Assembly (NCBI GenBank): GCA_947478005.1
Contig: CANJVG010000021.1
Location: forward strand, 1-36,997
DNA length: 36,997 bases
Reading direction: 5' to 3'
Source: Bacteroidota bacterium
GTDB lineage: Bacteria > Bacteroidota > Bacteroidia > Chitinophagales > LD1
Below the pieces are notes generated by a model. The model saw nothing but the letters and a program-made list of their open reading frames with translations, was not told the origin of the DNA and did not search any database. Position numbers and translations under genes: made by a program. Below, piece after piece: positions 7,550 through 16,437 of the stretch (within the stretch, counting starts at the first letter, position 1; every line of letters starts with the position of its first letter).

Positions 7550-10500
7550 CTATCTTAAAACTACTAATTTTTCAAATTTATATGCACTCTGTCCTTCAGA
7601 ATCGCGTACGGTCACCTTGTATACGTAAACTCCTTTGCCAATGGCATCGCCATAATCGTCCAAACCATCCCAGGCAATGTTATTTACACGAAAACCATCA
7701 CTATGCACAAATTCAACTATGTTTTTTACAAGTTTTCCGCTGATAGAAAATATCTGAACACTTACATTTAAATCATCACAACAGCGGTTATGTTCAAACA
7801 TAAACTCAGTGTGAGTAGTAAATGGATTGGGATAATTATACACATGGCTTAATGCCAGTTTTGCATTTGATGCTACAATAAATTCAGTAAAATCTTCCGA
7901 TGAATTGTTGTGGATATCCCACGCTTTTACTTTCAGTGTGTGCCTACCTTCTGCTAGTTTTGAATAAGGATATTTAACTGCGCCTTTTCTGAAATTATCC
8001 AATTCGCTTTCGTAATAATCATTCAATATAACTTTGTTCTGTGTATTGTCATCGAGAATAGCTGTCATATCGTGACCTATTCCGTTGCCCACAGTATTAA
8101 TGCCGCTTTCATCAGAAAGCTTCATAAGTAACATTGGGTCTGCGTTGGTGGTTCCACCATAAACAAACTTCTCATCGTTCATATACATATCCATTTTCGG
8201 CCCTTGGTTATCAGACATAAAACTATCTAAGGAGCCTCCTATGGTAATGTCAGTCGAATAGCCATGCGCATCCACAAAACTTCCGTTATCAGCGTAGTAA
8301 CTTATTCTTCCGCTTCCGTATTGGTAGTTTATATCCTTAGGTACAATAAAGGTGAAGTTAAAATCGCCATTCACCACACTTGCTTTGCCCTTAAACAAAA
8401 CGTTTTTATATAGCTTAAAATCAATGATGCTTGCGGCATCATTGCCCAATGTCTTTAGATTCGAAAGCTTGTCATATACGAGCGGATAAACAACGCCATT
8501 AAACGCAGTGATTTGATTTCCGTTGTCATCCACTATCTTTCCTTTTATTGTCACCTGGGATAGCGCTTTGAGGGTATCATGAGGGAGAGAAACAGATTTG
8601 TTGTTTACCTCCGTGGTTGAAATATTGAAGCGGGGATAGTTGAGCGTTAAAGCAGGGTCGCCCAACAAAGTAAACTTGCGAGTGTTTTCACTTCCACCGG
8701 CAACATTTTTTGCCATCATAGTTATTTCTCCAAGAGTTGGCATTCGTCCTTCATACTGCACAAAAAGACTTTGAAATATTGCATTGTCAATTTGTTCGTT
8801 GGCACTTTGATAAACCAACCGCACGGTGGTGATAGAAGCAATACCACCACCTTTGGGATTTACAACCAACCATTCAGCAGCAGTACGGTCAGGTAAATCA
8901 TAGCGACCAAACTCACACGTAGCGGTAATAAAAAGGGGCAACTTTTCTTTGTTATCTAGTGGGATAATGTCGGCCATATTAAAAATACGTTCGTGTGCCC
9001 AGTTAGTTTCGCCACCGTGGCCTACCCAATTTACCACTAAACTGCCGGAATTAATCCTATTTAAGATGGAGGTATTAACTTCCGGATATCTGTCCCCTGC
9101 AGGTGTAGGCAATTGTTTAAATGCATCCAAATAAATTTTTTCGAAATTATACTCCGGATGAGATGCACGGGTGACCTCAGAGAGTCCTTCTGTGTAAGAT
9201 TCGAAAGCTGTGCCACCATCATCCAAGTCATCCGCTATAAAGGTAAGCATGTTCCTCCAGCTGTTGTTGGAGTTTAATTGGATGCAAGACGCAATAGGAG
9301 CAGGCTTTTTATAGTTCTTTATTTTATTGACAACATCTTGAGCTTCGGCAGAAGTAGTTACCGGCAATCGCCCTATACCAATATCTACTTTTTGTGCCCC
9401 ACTAATTTCACCACCTTCGTTTGCATCTAACAAACCGTAAAAGTCGTCTGAAGTATAAGTGCTGGTTACCCTAATAGATTCGTAGCTCTGATAGGTTGGG
9501 ATGAAATTACTGTTATCAGGAACCCTTCCTTTGGAGTCATAAGAGCCATCACCCATAAGTAGCAGGTAACGAGGCATAACAGCGGTATCGGTTCCGGCAC
9601 GATCATAAAGCATTTTCATAAAATCGCGAATAGCTGAAATGTCAGGTTTTCCGCTACCAAATTCATTGAATATTTGAGAAAGCTTGACCACCTTAACAGA
9701 CAAATTATCATTGGCTCGGTGAAAATCTGCTAGGTCATTGGAAGCTCCCTCAAAATCTTCATGGGTAACAATAATCATATCAGGCTCACCAATGGAGTGC
9801 AAATTCTGATTATCTATCTTGCCAACATACTCCGGATTTCCAAATGAAGCATTCGTGTTGAACGCAATAAATTCTTTTAGTCCGTCAGTTGGAGTAGCAA
9901 ACGAAAGTTGGGAACCATTCAATGCTGACTGCATTTCCTGAATGTTTCCAACATTAGTAATATCCCAAACTTTAGTTGACGAAGAAGAACCATTTAAAAG
10001 AAATTGCGAAATATTGCCTGCTCCTATTGAAGAAATATTGCGAAATGACATTGCATCTCCCGAAAGGGAAAGTGCCCGTTTAAAATTCATTTCAAAGTAG
10101 TTGATATAACATGCAGCACTGCCAGATGCATCGTTATAGGCAGTGAAGGCATAGTTAATGTCCAATTGGCTTGAAGAAGAAAGGTAATTGGTGGTTGAAA
10201 GGACAGGATAATATGCATTGGCATAATTAGTCGCTGCTATACCTGGTTCGCTTTGGGCCAATACAGACTGTCCATTGATTGTAACATTTGTAATTGAGCC
10301 AGAGGGATTGGTTTTTGCGCCAATGGATGAAGTAAACTTAATCGGAATGGTTGTAATCAAATTGGAAAAATTGTAGGAGAAGCTTTTTGTATTGCTGAAG
10401 CTGGTCATTTTATCTCCCAGCCATTCTTTCCCAGAGCGCAACAAATTATACTCATCACTTTCATGATAAGCCCGCTCGTCAAAATCTGTAATTGTCTTGT

Positions 10501-11419
10501 TGGGGTTCGAACTGGTTGGTACCAGAGAGACTCTTTTTCCTGTTCCTCTATCTGTAGTTAAGAAGTAAAAGTTTTTGTCCGAGTAGAGATTCTTTTTGTG
10601 ATTGAAAGAGGATGTTCCACTGTTGAAGCCCCAATTATCAGCCATTTCACCATAAAACAACAAATAATCGCCATCATCCAATTTATTGTTGTTGTTGTTG
10701 TCAACAATCAGGGTTGGGTTTTCAATTAAATCATCAGCGCGAGGCACAGGATTTGAATCAGGAATCATACCTCCGCCATTACCGAAAATTGCTAAAGAAT
10801 TCAGATTGAAACTACCAGGATCAATCCCAAGTTTTGTTTTTATATAGCTGTAATCAATTTTATAGATACCATCATTATTCACTGCTAATTTGTGCCAATT
10901 TCCTGATACCAATACTGAATTTGGAGCGTAAGCATTGGTAGAACGATGTTGAGGCTTGGGAGTAACCTTCATTCGCAATGTAAATGATTCTAATCTTTCG
11001 ATTACTCCCGTTGCAGAATTTTTTCTGAACGGGATAATGAAAACTGAAGCACTTGGACGCTTACGGTAAAGAGAAAGCTCCGAACTTAGCTCTAAATTCT
11101 CTTTAATAAAGGCAACACTGGCATTATCAATATGGTCGGAAATGGAATAAACGGGATTTAAAATCTGTACCGAAATTTCGCCAGATGCGCTTAAAGGAAT
11201 ATTTTCAGTATAAGCAGGCAGCAATCCAAAGTTCTCACTATGCAAGGCGTTTGTAAAGGTGGGTTGAGTAATTGAAGTCCCTGTAATTGTAAGAATGAAT
11301 TTTGCCTTCTCTTGCCACTCAATTTTTCGCTGAAAGTCCTGAGTCATCGCCCCCGTAGAAAGGAGCATAAACAGAAGAAAGGCAATGTTTTGTAATCTGT
11401 GTCTGGAAATTCTTTTCAT
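7550..11419 (-). CDS. porU: T9SS sortase PorU (gingipain-type C25 peptidase)
   Basis: PorU cleaves the C-terminal sorting domain from T9SS cargo at the cell surface and links the cargo to lipopolysaccharide. The reading frame is open from 11476, but starting at ATG 11419 gives a proper signal peptide (MKRISRHRLQN, hydrophobic core, TGAMTQ), so 1289 aa is preferred. The C25 peptidase domain lies in the middle: RYLLLMGDGSYD, then catalytic His801 in VGHGGE and Cys835 in TATCEFGRYD. The C-terminal 95 residues or so contain NYPNPFT and a FlgD-like beta sandwich ending KFEKLVVLR, resembling a T9SS sorting domain, as in known PorU proteins. porV follows after 72 bp; a porP-like gene diverges upstream. 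Confidence 0.95.
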   Translation of the reverse strand: MKRISRHRLQNIAFLLFMLLSTGAMTQDFQRKIEWQEKAKFILTITGTSITQPTFTNALHSENFGLLPAYTENIPLSASGEISVQILNPVYSISDHIDNASVAFIKENLELSSELSLYRKRPSASVFIIPFRKNSATGVIERLESFTLRMKVTPKPQHRSTNAYAPNSVLVSGNWHKLAVNNDGIYKIDYSYIKTKLGIDPGSFNLNSLAIFGNGGGMIPDSNPVPRADDLIENPTLIVDNNNNNKLDDGDYLLFYGEMADNWGFNSGTSSFNHKKNLYSDKNFYFLTTDRGTGKRVSLVPTSSNPNKTITDFDERAYHESDEYNLLRSGKEWLGDKMTSFSNTKSFSYNFSNLITTIPIKFTSSIGAKTNPSGSITNVTINGQSVLAQSEPGIAATNYANAYYPVLSTTNYLSSSSQLDINYAFTAYNDASGSAACYINYFEMNFKRALSLSGDAMSFRNISSIGAGNISQFLLNGSSSSTKVWDITNVGNIQEMQSALNGSQLSFATPTDGLKEFIAFNTNASFGNPEYVGKIDNQNLHSIGEPDMIIVTHEDFEGASNDLADFHRANDNLSVKVVKLSQIFNEFGSGKPDISAIRDFMKMLYDRAGTDTAVMPRYLLLMGDGSYDSKGRVPDNSNFIPTYQSYESIRVTSTYTSDDFYGLLDANEGGEISGAQKVDIGIGRLPVTTSAEAQDVVNKIKNYKKPAPIASCIQLNSNNSWRNMLTFIADDLDDGGTAFESYTEGLSEVTRASHPEYNFEKIYLDAFKQLPTPAGDRYPEVNTSILNRINSGSLVVNWVGHGGETNWAHERIFNMADIIPLDNKEKLPLFITATCEFGRYDLPDRTAAEWLVVNPKGGGIASITTVRLVYQSANEQIDNAIFQSLFVQYEGRMPTLGEITMMAKNVAGGSENTRKFTLLGDPALTLNYPRFNISTTEVNNKSVSLPHDTLKALSQVTIKGKIVDDNGNQITAFNGVVYPLVYDKLSNLKTLGNDAASIIDFKLYKNVLFKGKASVVNGDFNFTFIVPKDINYQYGSGRISYYADNGSFVDAHGYSTDITIGGSLDSFMSDNQGPKMDMYMNDEKFVYGGTTNADPMLLMKLSDESGINTVGNGIGHDMTAILDDNTQNKVILNDYYESELDNFRKGAVKYPYSKLAEGRHTLKVKAWDIHNNSSEDFTEFIVASNAKLALSHVYNYPNPFTTHTEFMFEHNRCCDDLNVSVQIFSISGKLVKNIVEFVHSDGFRVNNIAWDGLDDYGDAIGKGVYVYKVTVRDSEGQSAYKFEKLVVLR

Positions 11420-11519
11420 AAAAACTTGATATACGGATGCAGTCATTATTTTTACGCGCTTTTTTACACCGCGCAATAAAACGCAACCTTTTGAGTTTTA
11501 TTATATCAATCAAACTGTT

Positions 11520-12557
11520 TTGCAAAATAAAAAGAAATATAACATCCTTTTAAGCATTCTGCTCCTTTTATTGGTTGAAGGATTTGCTCAGGATGTGGAA
11601 ATGAGTCAATATTTTTCCGCCCCGCTACACCTTAATCCTGCCCTTGCAGGTGTTTCTTATGGGCCACGAGTTACTTTAAACTATCGTAACCAATGGAGTT
11701 CGCTTGGTGATGGTTTTAATGGAGGCTATGCGTCTTATATGGCAGGCTTTGATATGCATATTGATAAGATACGGGCGGGTGTAGGAGTGCAATTTGTGGG
11801 AGATTTAGTATCCAATGGACTTTATGGAAGCTACAAAGCAAGTGTGATGTATTCGCAACAGATAAAATTTAATCGAAAAATGGCGATGAAAATTGGCATT
11901 CAGGGGACATATATCCATACCCAAATAAGGTGGAACGATTTAACCTGGAGTGATATGATAAACCCATATACCGGTTTTTATAATAACGTTAATGCACCCA
12001 ATGCTACTTCGGAACCAAACCCCGGTAAAACTTCTACTGACCGAGGTGATATGGGAGCGGGTTTTGTTTTTTTTACCGAAAAACTCTATGTGGGTTTTGC
12101 TGCCAATAATTTATTCCTTCGAAAAGAATCAGTAACCGGAACAAACAGCGATGCCGTCCCTACAAGGTTTGTCGTTCATTTTGGCGCCAACCTGAATGTA
12201 AGACACAAACATGAAACGCGATACAATATTTGGGTATCACCTAACGTTCTATTTGTGAATCAGGGAAGAGCCTTTCAAATACAGGGAAGTTTTTTAACTG
12301 GGATAAGTTTTATGTATTTCGGCTTGGGGTATAGAAATGCTGTTTATAATTCGGATGCTGTGATAGGTTATTTAGGAATAAGAAAAGGCAAATTCAGGGT
12401 GGGATATAGCTATGACTACACTATTTCTAAATTAATGGGCAAAACAGGTGGAACCCATGAGCTATCTTTTACGTTTAATTGGACAGGAGATGACAATTCT
12501 CTGAATTCCAAAAGAAATAAAAACTATTTGCCTTGTCCGGATATTTTGAATTTCTAA
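11520..12557 (+). CDS. PorP/SprF family T9SS membrane protein
   Basis: The 345-aa protein has a signal peptide (KKKYN, leucine-rich core, VEGFAQ) and the characteristic PorP/SprF opening DVEMSQYFSAPLHLNPALAG, followed by NYRNQW and a run of amphipathic beta strands, as expected for an outer-membrane barrel. Family members are core (PorP) or adhesin-specific (SprF) parts of T9SS; this copy could be either. The start is TTG at 11520, because there is no in-frame ATG until codons of the mature protein and the signal peptide begins right after it. It diverges from porU across about 100 bp and is followed by gldJ after 144 bp. Confidence 0.92.
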   Translation: MQNKKKYNILLSILLLLLVEGFAQDVEMSQYFSAPLHLNPALAGVSYGPRVTLNYRNQWSSLGDGFNGGYASYMAGFDMHIDKIRAGVGVQFVGDLVSNGLYGSYKASVMYSQQIKFNRKMAMKIGIQGTYIHTQIRWNDLTWSDMINPYTGFYNNVNAPNATSEPNPGKTSTDRGDMGAGFVFFTEKLYVGFAANNLFLRKESVTGTNSDAVPTRFVVHFGANLNVRHKHETRYNIWVSPNVLFVNQGRAFQIQGSFLTGISFMYFGLGYRNAVYNSDAVIGYLGIRKGKFRVGYSYDYTISKLMGKTGGTHELSFTFNWTGDDNSLNSKRNKNYLPCPDILNF

Positions 12558-12625
12558 ATAAAAAAGTGGTTAGATCTCTTGGAGAAACAACTGCAATTGG
12601 TTTAACTAAAATTATTCCGTTATTT

Positions 12626-12657
12626 TTTGTGGGCTTTATTTGAAAATTATATTTTAG
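12626..12657 (+). promoter_or_regulatory. Putative promoter of gldJ
   Basis: TTTG at 12626-12629, a 20-nt spacer, then TATTTTAG at 12650-12657 fit the Bacteroidota promoter (TTTG, about 20 nt, TAnnTTTG) with one mismatch in the second box. The predicted transcript start near 12663 leaves a leader of roughly 40 nt before gldJ. Confidence 0.45.
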
Positions 12658-12701
12658 CAACCTTATAAAAAAGAACCCTTTAAAAATTAAACATAACAAC
12701 A

Positions 12702-14195
12702 ATGAAGTTCAACAAAATGTATTTGCTCTTCGCTCTACCACTGCTGATGGCATCATGCGCGAAAGAAAAATCGTCAGTCACAGGATGGAATTACAACGAC
12801 TCAAAAAATGGAGGCTTTGAGGTAACCAAATATCAAGGTCAGGAAACAGGCCCCGGTTTGGTGTACGTGCAAGGGGGAACGTTTATTATGGGTAATACAG
12901 AACAGGATGTGATGTTCGAATATCACAACGTTCCAAGAAGAGCGACTGTTTCCTCTTACTACCTGGATGAAACAGAAGTAGCAAACGTTCATTATCGTGA
13001 ATACTTGTACTGGATGAACCGTGTATTCGGAACTGATTTTCCGGATGTTGTGCGCAAAGCATTGCCAGACACATTAGTTTGGAGAGATGAATTGGCTTAC
13101 AATGAGCCTTATGTAGAGTATTATTTCCGGCACCCAGCTTATGATTTTTACCCGGTGGTTGGTATAAACTGGCTACAGGCAAATGACTTTGCTTCTTGGC
13201 GTTCTGACCGTGTAAATGAGAGAATCCTTATTACTAAGGGAGTACTAGCGGAAAACCCTTCACAAGTAGGTAGCGACAACTTTAATACTGATGCTTATCT
13301 TGTGGGTCAATATGAAGGTGCCGCAGGAAAAAGACCTATGAAAGATTTAAATCCAAATGGAACAGGAACACGTCATGTGCGTTTGGAAGACGGTGTGATG
13401 TTGCCAAAGTACCGTTTGCCGACAGAAGCTGAGTGGGAATATGCAGCGCTTGCTTTAGTTGGAAATCAACCTGCTACAGGTGAAGAGAGAATTACAGATA
13501 GAAGAATCTATCCTTGGAATGGAACTTCTACCAGATATCCTAAATCCGGAATGTGGCAAGGCGAGTTCTTAGCTAACTTTAAGAGAGGACGTGGAGATAA
13601 CATGGGTATCGGTGGAAAGTTGAACGATAACGCTGATATCACGGCACCGGTTAAATCATTCGCTCCAAATGATTTCGGTTTATACAATATGGCAGGAAAC
13701 GTGAACGAGTGGGTATTAGATGTTTATCGTCCGATGACTACTGTAGACGCGAACGATTTCAGAACATTCCGTGGTAACCAGTTTAAAACAAAAGTATTGG
13801 ATGCCGATGGAAACGCTGTTGAAAAAGACAGTTTAGGTAAAGTTCAATACCGCGATGTAACACAAGAAGAAAGTGCTAACCGTAGAAATTACCGTAGAGG
13901 TGATGTAAGAAATTATTCTGACGGTGATGAAGTTTCAAATGTTGATTACAAATTCAGTCAATCTTCACTGATTGATGAAAATGTTCGGGTTTATAAAGGT
14001 GGTAGCTGGAAAGACAGAGCTTATTTTTTATCTCCTGGAACAAGAAGATATTTAGATCAGGCTCAATCAACTGATGATCTCGGTTTCCGTTGTGCTATGG
14101 ACAGAGTTGGTTCTCCTTCAGGCAATTTCCAGAAAGGTGGAAAGGGTGGAAATAACTTCCCTAAAGAAAAGGGAAAAAGAAAAATGAAAGGTTAA
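12702..14195 (+). CDS. gldJ: Gliding motility / T9SS lipoprotein GldJ
   Basis: A 497-aa lipoprotein with the signal peptide cleaved before Cys19 (LLMASC). The rest is a formylglycine-generating-enzyme (SUMF1/FGE-sulfatase) fold: GTFIMGN, YLDETEVANVHYREYLYW, the block DTLVWRDELAYNEP, YRLPTEAEWEYAA, GNVNEWV, and YKGGSWKDRAYFLSPGTRR. The opening TGWNYNDSKNGGFEV and the LAYNEP region fit GldJ better than its paralogue GldK, and in Flavobacterium johnsoniae gldJ likewise neighbours porU and porV. GldJ is needed for gliding and stabilises T9SS components. The C-terminal 30 residues are Gly/Lys-rich and basic. A strong terminator follows, and murF lies two genes on. Confidence 0.93.
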   Translation: MKFNKMYLLFALPLLMASCAKEKSSVTGWNYNDSKNGGFEVTKYQGQETGPGLVYVQGGTFIMGNTEQDVMFEYHNVPRRATVSSYYLDETEVANVHYREYLYWMNRVFGTDFPDVVRKALPDTLVWRDELAYNEPYVEYYFRHPAYDFYPVVGINWLQANDFASWRSDRVNERILITKGVLAENPSQVGSDNFNTDAYLVGQYEGAAGKRPMKDLNPNGTGTRHVRLEDGVMLPKYRLPTEAEWEYAALALVGNQPATGEERITDRRIYPWNGTSTRYPKSGMWQGEFLANFKRGRGDNMGIGGKLNDNADITAPVKSFAPNDFGLYNMAGNVNEWVLDVYRPMTTVDANDFRTFRGNQFKTKVLDADGNAVEKDSLGKVQYRDVTQEESANRRNYRRGDVRNYSDGDEVSNVDYKFSQSSLIDENVRVYKGGSWKDRAYFLSPGTRRYLDQAQSTDDLGFRCAMDRVGSPSGNFQKGGKGGNNFPKEKGKRKMKG

Positions 14196-14216
14196 TTCCT
14201 TACTTCATCTATAATC

Positions 14217-14248
14217 AAAAAAGTCTCGAATTTTTTCGGGACTTTTTT
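14217..14248 (+). terminator. Rho-independent terminator after gldJ
   Basis: AAGTCTCGAA (14221-14230) pairs with TTCGGGACTT (14235-14244) around a TTTT loop, with flanking A and T runs extending the stem and giving a U tract. The T run ends just before the next gene's upstream region, which isolates gldJ transcription. Confidence 0.85.
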
Positions 14249-14306
14249 GTTGGTGCAAGGCAACAGTTTGTTTTTAATATTGCAACCTTTACACAAATCA
14301 TCAGGC

Positions 14307-15050
14307 ATGAGCTTATCGCTTACTTTTAAACGAAAATTTAAGACACTTTTCCTTCGCTTTAATCTCCATAATATAACAGAACCTTTTACCGGTGCCTTAT
14401 TGAATTTGGTATATATTTCAAAGTTCAGTGCCTGGCGTGCTCAAAACAATAATCCCGCTTTCAATGATTTCTATTTAAGCGATTGGGATTATAACAAGCG
14501 GTACAAACTCTACGAGTTTATTTTGGGGTACGAAAAGTTAGATCAACCCGTTAACTATCTTGAATTCGGAGTATGTCAGGGACATTCGTTTCGCTGGTGG
14601 CTTGAGCATAATAAGGATAGTACTTCCCGCTTTTATGGTTTTGATACGTTTACTGGCCTGCCGGAACAGTGGGACCAATTTAAGGCGGGTGATATGAGTA
14701 CCAACGGAATTGTTCCCGATGTAAAAGGTGATACACGTGCCGAGTTTATTAAAGGACTCTTTCAGGAATCACTTCCCGGATTTTTAAACCGCTTCGATAA
14801 CTCGCACAGGAAAGTTATTCACCTAGATGCTGATTTATACTCATCTACCCTTTATACGCTGGCGAGTTTAGAGCCATTTCTGAAAGAAGGTGACATTCTG
14901 ATTTTTGATGAATTTGGTGTTCCGACCCATGAATTCTTAGCATTGATGAATTATCAGTCGGCTTTTAGAAGAGAAGTAGAACTGATAGCAGCAGCGAACA
15001 ACTATTTCTTTACAGCATTTAAGGTAAAGGGACTGAAAAAAGGATTCTAA
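14307..15050 (+). CDS. SAM-dependent methyltransferase, TylF/MycF family
   Basis: A 247-aa class I methyltransferase. The SAM-binding strand is VNYLEFGVCQGHS, followed by the acidic strand FYGFDTFTGLPE; VIHLDADLYSST and ILIFDEFG match the metal-binding Asp residues of TylF/MycF macrocin O-methyltransferases, which methylate sugar hydroxyls. The frame is open from 14247, but that ATG lies in the terminator of gldJ, so the start is set at ATG 14307 (MSLSLTFKRK). The gene ends 4 bp before murF, so the two are surely co-transcribed. A surface-glycan or lipid-sugar substrate would suit the neighbourhood but is not shown. It separates gldJ from murF. Confidence 0.85.
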   Translation: MSLSLTFKRKFKTLFLRFNLHNITEPFTGALLNLVYISKFSAWRAQNNNPAFNDFYLSDWDYNKRYKLYEFILGYEKLDQPVNYLEFGVCQGHSFRWWLEHNKDSTSRFYGFDTFTGLPEQWDQFKAGDMSTNGIVPDVKGDTRAEFIKGLFQESLPGFLNRFDNSHRKVIHLDADLYSSTLYTLASLEPFLKEGDILIFDEFGVPTHEFLALMNYQSAFRREVELIAAANNYFFTAFKVKGLKKGF

Positions 15051-15054
15051 TCAA

Positions 15055-16362
15055 ATGATAGAGCAACTCTACCAACTATATCTCTCTTCCAGCGGCATAA
15101 CTACAGACACCCGGAATATTGGTAATGGAACTGTTTTTTTTGCCCTGAAAGGCGAAACCTTCAATGCCAATCTTTTTGCAGCGGAAGCTCTTGAAAAAGG
15201 TGCAGCCTATGCAGTGGTTGATGAAATTGCTAAGGCTGAGTGGAAAGAGAAGTTTGGAAATAAACTAATTCTTGTAGCTGATGTTTTAAAAACACTTCAA
15301 CAATTGGCAGGCCACCATCGGCAACAACTCCAATCTCCTGTGCTGGCCATAACCGGGAGTAACGGTAAGACAACGACTAAAGAGTTGATTGCAGCCGTAC
15401 TTTCCAAGAAATTTAAAACTTATGCTACTAAAGGAAATCTCAATAATCATATTGGCATTCCGCTAACTCTGCTTTCTATTAAGGAGGATGTTCAATTTGC
15501 AGTTATTGAAATGGGCGCAAATCATGTAGGTGAAATAGCTTCCTACTGTGACTATGTAAAACCCGACTACGGTTTAATTACAAATGTCGGCATGGCGCAT
15601 ACCGAAGGTTTCGGAGGATTTGAAGGAGTAGTGAAAGGAAAGACAGAACTCTATAAAGACATAAAGAAAAGAAACGGAAAGGTCTTTGTGAATGCTGACA
15701 ATCAATTGCTCGTTGACAAATTGGAAGCGAATGAGTATTCAGGTTCCGATATAATTACCTACGGAACAAGCGCTGTTTCATACTGCCTGGGAAAAATAGG
15801 TGAGAGCAAAGAATTTCTTTCTGTCATTACTGAAGGAGTAACTATTCAAACCAATTTAGTAGGCGAATACAATTTCGAAAATGTGATGAGTGCGGTTTGC
15901 GTTGGAAAGTATTTTGATGTTGCTTCTGCAGATATAAAAGAGGCCATTGAGCATTATATCCCCACCAATAATCGTTCACAGAAAATAGCTATCGGTTCTA
16001 ATACTATTATTCTCGATGCTTATAATGCCAATCCATCGAGCATGATAGAGGCATTGAAGAATTTTGAGAAAGTTGAATCGCGAAATAAAATATCCATACT
16101 TGGACAGATGATGGAGTTAGGGGTATACTCTGCCACAGAACACCAAAAAATAGTTGCTGCGGTCAGCGGCAGAGGTTGGGAAGAGGTTATAAAAGTTTTT
16201 GTAGGTAAGGGTTTCGAATTTTTAAAGAACGACTCTACGGTTCTGTGGTTTGAGAAAACCGAAGATGTAAAAGCCTGGTTTAAGCAACAGCAATTTGAAA
16301 ACAGTTATATCCTTATTAAAGGTTCGCGGAAAAACGAATTGGAGAAAATTCTGAAAGACTAG
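15055..16362 (+). CDS. murF: UDP-N-acetylmuramoyl-tripeptide--D-alanyl-D-alanine ligase MurF
   Basis: MurF adds the D-Ala-D-Ala dipeptide to UDP-MurNAc-tripeptide, the last cytoplasmic step of peptidoglycan precursor synthesis. The 435-aa protein has the N-terminal substrate domain (SGITTDTRNIGNGTVFFALKG is the UDP-binding DTR region), the ATP-binding loop TGSNGKTTT with Lys105, NLNNHIGIPLTLL, EMGANHVGEI, and TNVGMAHTEGFG in the central domain, and the C-terminal ligase domain with DAYNANPSSM. Length and domain order are normal. It closely follows the methyltransferase (4-bp gap) and ends at a shared bidirectional terminator. Confidence 0.97.
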   Translation: MIEQLYQLYLSSSGITTDTRNIGNGTVFFALKGETFNANLFAAEALEKGAAYAVVDEIAKAEWKEKFGNKLILVADVLKTLQQLAGHHRQQLQSPVLAITGSNGKTTTKELIAAVLSKKFKTYATKGNLNNHIGIPLTLLSIKEDVQFAVIEMGANHVGEIASYCDYVKPDYGLITNVGMAHTEGFGGFEGVVKGKTELYKDIKKRNGKVFVNADNQLLVDKLEANEYSGSDIITYGTSAVSYCLGKIGESKEFLSVITEGVTIQTNLVGEYNFENVMSAVCVGKYFDVASADIKEAIEHYIPTNNRSQKIAIGSNTIILDAYNANPSSMIEALKNFEKVESRNKISILGQMMELGVYSATEHQKIVAAVSGRGWEEVIKVFVGKGFEFLKNDSTVLWFEKTEDVKAWFKQQQFENSYILIKGSRKNELEKILKD

Positions 16363-16376
16363 CGCATTATTTTTTC

Positions 16377-16420
16377 ACATAAAAAAAGCGTCCCGAAAAA
16401 TCAGGACGCTTTTTTTATGT
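16377..16420. terminator. Bidirectional terminator between murF and the PpiD-like gene
   Basis: A 13-bp perfect stem (AAAAAAAGCGTCC at 16381-16393 with GGACGCTTTTTTT at 16404-16416) around a 10-nt loop. A and T runs on both sides make it work for the two convergent genes. Confidence 0.9.
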
Positions 16421-16437
16421 CGTAGAAGGGAGATTAT

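Noticed and set aside
7537-7743. Short plus-strand frames inside porU, dsbD and other large genes
   Set aside because: They lie wholly within well-supported genes on another frame and show no domain or start signal of their own.
12702-14195. First read as GldK/PorK, which would have implied a gldKLMN operon missing L, M and N
   Set aside because: The TGWNYNDSKNGGFEV opening and the LVWRDELAYNEP block fit GldJ, and GldJ is a known neighbour of porU and porV. GldJ does not normally head gldLMN, so no split operon needs explaining.
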